Source: Delphinapterus leucas
Lineage: Eukaryota; Chordata; Mammalia; Artiodactyla; Monodontidae
Assembly: GCF_002288925.2 (NCBI RefSeq)
Contig: NW_022098057.1
Location: 65,906,193 to 65,970,192 of the forward strand
Length of the DNA stretch: 64,000 nucleotides
Direction: 5' to 3'
A program made the translations under genes and the position numbers. The first letter of the stretch is position 1. Every line of letters starts with the position of its first letter. Below the pieces are notes generated by a model. The model was not told the origin of the DNA and made no database searches. It saw only the letters and a program-made list of their open reading frames with translations. Shown here piece by piece: positions 61,386 to 64,000 of this stretch.

Positions 61386-64000
61386 TAACATCTTTATTGT
61401 AGTATAATCACTTTACAATGGTGTGTTAGTTTCTGCTGTATAACAAAGTGAATCATCTATATGTGTACATATATCCCCATATCTCCTCCCACTTGTGTCT
61501 CCATCCCACCCTCAGTATCCCACCCCTCTAGGTGGTCACAAAGCACCGAGCTGATCTCCCTGTGCTATATGGCTGCTTCCCACTATCTGTTTTACATTTG
61601 GTAGTGTGTATATGTTCATCCCACTCTCTCACTTCGTCCCAGCTTAGCCTTCACCCTCTCCATGTCCTCAAGTCCATTCTCTATGTCTGCGTCTTTATTC
61701 CTGTCCTGTCCCCAGGCTCATCAGAACCATTTTTTTCTGTTTGTTTTAGATTCCATATATATGTGTTAGCATACGGTATTTGTTTCTCTCTTTCTGACTT
61801 ATTTCACTCTGTATGACAGTCTCTAGGTCTATCCACCTCACTACAAATAACTCAATTTCGTTTCTTTTTTAAGGCTGAGTAATATTCCATTGTATATATA
61901 TGCCACATCTTTATCCATTCATCTGTCGATGGACACTTAGGCTGCTTCCATGTCCTGGCTATTGTAAATAGAGCTGCAATGAACATTGTGGTACATGACT
62001 CTTTTTGAAATATGGTTTTCTCAGGGTATATGCCCAGTAGTGGGATTGCTGGATCGTATGGTAGTTCTGTTTTTACTTTTTTAAGGAACCTCCGTACTGT
62101 TCTCCATAGTGGGTGTATCAATTTACATTCCCACCAACACTGCAAGAGGGTTCCCTTTTCTCCACACCATCTCCAGAATTTATTGTTTGTAGATTTTTGA
62201 TGATGGCCATTCTGACCAGTATGAGGTGATATCTCATTGTAGTTTGATTTGCATTTCTCTAATGATTAGTAATGTTGAGCATCCTTTCATGTGTTTGTTG
62301 GTAATCTGTGTATCTTCTTTGGAGAAATGTCTGTTTAGGTCTTCTGCCCATTTTTGGATTGGGCTGTTTGTTTTTTTTTAATATTTAGCTGCATGAGCTG
62401 CTTGTATATTTTGGAGATTAATCCTTTGTCAGTTGCTTCGCTTGCAAATATTTTCTCCCATTCTGAGGGTTGTCTTTTTGTCTTGTTTACGGTTTCCTTT
62501 GCTGTTCAAAACATTTTAAGTTTCATTAGGTCCCATTTGTTTATTTTTGTTTTTATTTCCATTTCTCTAGGAGGTGGGTCAAAAAGGATCTTGCTGTGAT
62601 TTATGTCATAGAGTGTTCTGCCTATGTTTTCCTCTAAGAGTTTTATAGTACCTGACCTTACATTTAGGTCTTTAATCCATTTTGAGTTTATTTTTGTGTA
62701 TGGTGTTAGGGAGTGTTTTAATTTTATTCTTTTACATGTAGCTGTCCAGTTTTCCCAGCACCACTTACCGAAGAGGCTGTCTTTTCTCCACTGTATATTC
62801 TTGCCTCCTTTATCAAAGATAAGGTGGCCATATGTGCGTGGGTTTATCTCTGGGCTCTCTATCCTGTTCCTTGGATCTATATTTCTGTTTTTGTGCCAGT
62901 ACCATACTGTCTTGATTACTGTAGCTTTGTAGTGTAGTCTGAAGTCAGGGAGCCTGATTCCTCCAGCTCCGTTTATCTTTCTCAAAATTGCTTTGGCTAT
63001 TTGGGATCTCTTGTGTTTCCATACAAATTGTGAAATTTTTTGTTCTACTCCTGTGAAAACTGCCAGTGGTAGTTTGATAGGGATTGCATTGAATATGCAG
63101 ATTGCTTTGAGTAGTATAGTCATTTTCACAATGTTGATTCTTTCAGTCCAAGAACATGGTATATCTCTCCATCTGTTTGTATCATCTTTAATTTCTTTCA
63201 TCAGTGTATTATAGTTTTCTGCATACAGGTCTTTTGTCTCCTTAGGTAGGTTTATTCCTAGGTATTTTATTCTTTTTGTTGCAGTGGTAAATGGGAGTGT
63301 TTTCTTAATTTCACTTTCAGATTTTTCATCATTACTGTATAGGAATGCAAGAGATTTCTGTGCATTAATTTTGTGTCCTGCTACTTTACCAATTTCATTG
63401 ATTAGCTCTAGTAGTTTTCTGGTGGCATCTTTAGGATTCTCTATGTACAGTATCATGTCATCTGCAGACACTGACAGTTTTACTTCTTCTTTTCCGATTT
63501 GGATTCCTTTTATTTTTCTTCTCTGATTTCTGTGGCTAAAACTTCCAAAACTATGTTGAATAATAGTGGTAAGAGTGGGCAACCTTGTCTTGTTCCTGAT
63601 CTTAGTGGGGATTCAGTTTTTCATTATTGAGAATGATGTTGGCTGTGGGTTTTTCATATATGGCCTTTATTATGTTGAGGTCAGTTCCCTCTCTGCCTAC
63701 TTTCAGGAGGGTTTTTATTATAAAGAGGTGTTGAATATTGTCGAAAGCTTTTTCTGCATCTATTGAGATGATCATATTGTTTTTCTCCTTCAATTCGTTA
63801 ATATGGTTTATCACATTGATTGATTTGCATATATTGAAGAATCCTTGCATTCCTGGGATAAACCCCACTTGATCAGGGTGTATGATCCTTCTAATGTGCT
63901 GTTAGATTCTGTTTGCTAGTATTTTGTTGAGGTTTCTTGCATCTATGTTCATCAGTGATATTGGCTTGTAGTTTTCTTTCTTTGTGACGTCTTTGTCTGG
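61386..64000 (-). mobile_element. L1 retrotransposon, minus strand, runs off the window
   Basis: The 3' end is a T/TTTA-rich tail before AACATCTTTATTGTAGTATAATC. Going right, the minus strand passes through the 3' UTR (61410-61740), the end of ORF2 (62145-61852, with the H-P-L-W-R-T-V segment), a long open part (63582-62506, 358 codons) and an RT part (63868-63602) with [14 protein letters not shown]. The frame breaks near 63.58-63.61 kb and again near 62.5 kb, so ORF2 is dead. The catalytic motif reads SADD (Asp codons at 63462-63457) where L1 reverse transcriptases normally have FADD. More of the element may lie beyond the window. Confidence 0.92.

Larger units (their letters stand above)
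26753..64000 (+). other. CTNNA3: CTNNA3 intron downstream of the exon (partial)
   Basis: The next alpha-catenin exon (expected to continue Gly-Lys-Gly-Pro-Leu-Lys) was not recognised, so the intron is at least 37.2 kb. Segments without a named repeat (about 27900-29100, 30540-31880, 32230-33390, 33624-34730, 34970-35540, 35820-37460, 37700-39200, 39440-42010, 42915-43860, 44130-45880, 46560-48740, 50760-51740, 52690-53300, 53550-54180, 55420-56390, 56545-57590, 57927-59330 and 59626-61090) hold no supported gene, RNA or promoter. The stretch 45340-45880 is notably pyrimidine-rich on the + strand. Confidence 0.75.

Noticed and set aside
62506..63582. 358-codon open frame on the minus strand as a possible gene
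   Set aside because: It is L1 ORF2 sequence, truncated by frameshifts on both sides, with an altered catalytic motif.

Overview
The window looks like nuclear DNA from a cetacean (whale or dolphin). It is AT-rich and almost entirely non-coding. About fifteen copies of the tRNA-derived CHR-type SINE family are present, including the short GC-rich deletion form that is typical of whales. There are also several L1 families with artiodactyl/cetacean 3' ends, plus old mammalian repeats (MIR, L2, MER5A, a hAT-like element, an LTR). I cannot name the species from this sequence.

The only host gene sequence I can support is one 182-bp exon on the + strand at 26571-26752. It has a good acceptor, a branch-point match and a donor. 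Its 60 codons match an alpha-catenin at the start of the actin-binding domain, and the wording of the sequence fits alpha-T-catenin (CTNNA3) rather than CTNNA1 or CTNNA2. The rest of the window is therefore read as the two flanking introns, at least 26.6 kb upstream and 37.2 kb downstream. Long introns are expected for this very large gene.

Layout: 0-4.4 kb, intron with a MER5A copy and a striking hairpin. 4.4-7.1 kb, two L1 fragments head to head plus an older L1 3' end. 7.4-16.5 kb, SINEs set into old L1 remnants and an LTR. 16.8-18.2 kb, a 5'-truncated L1 with a perfect 25-bp target-site duplication. 18.2-26.5 kb, MIRs, SINEs and a hAT-like element. 26.6 kb, the exon. 27-33 kb, decayed L1 and L2. 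33-49 kb, mostly plain intron with scattered SINE, L2 and MIR copies. 49.1-50.6 kb, a twin-primed (5'-inverted) L1 that contains a second twin-primed L1. 50.6-61.3 kb, intron with MIR, L2, SINEs and L1 3' ends. 61.4-64.0 kb, a large minus-strand L1 that runs off the window.

I see no new gene system. The items most worth a second look are structural: the nested twin-primed L1s, two likely L1 3' transductions, a SINE with a duplicated internal promoter box, SINEs with extra sequence between two A-tails, and the hairpin near 3.8 kb. Family names are assigned by eye and were not checked against a repeat library.
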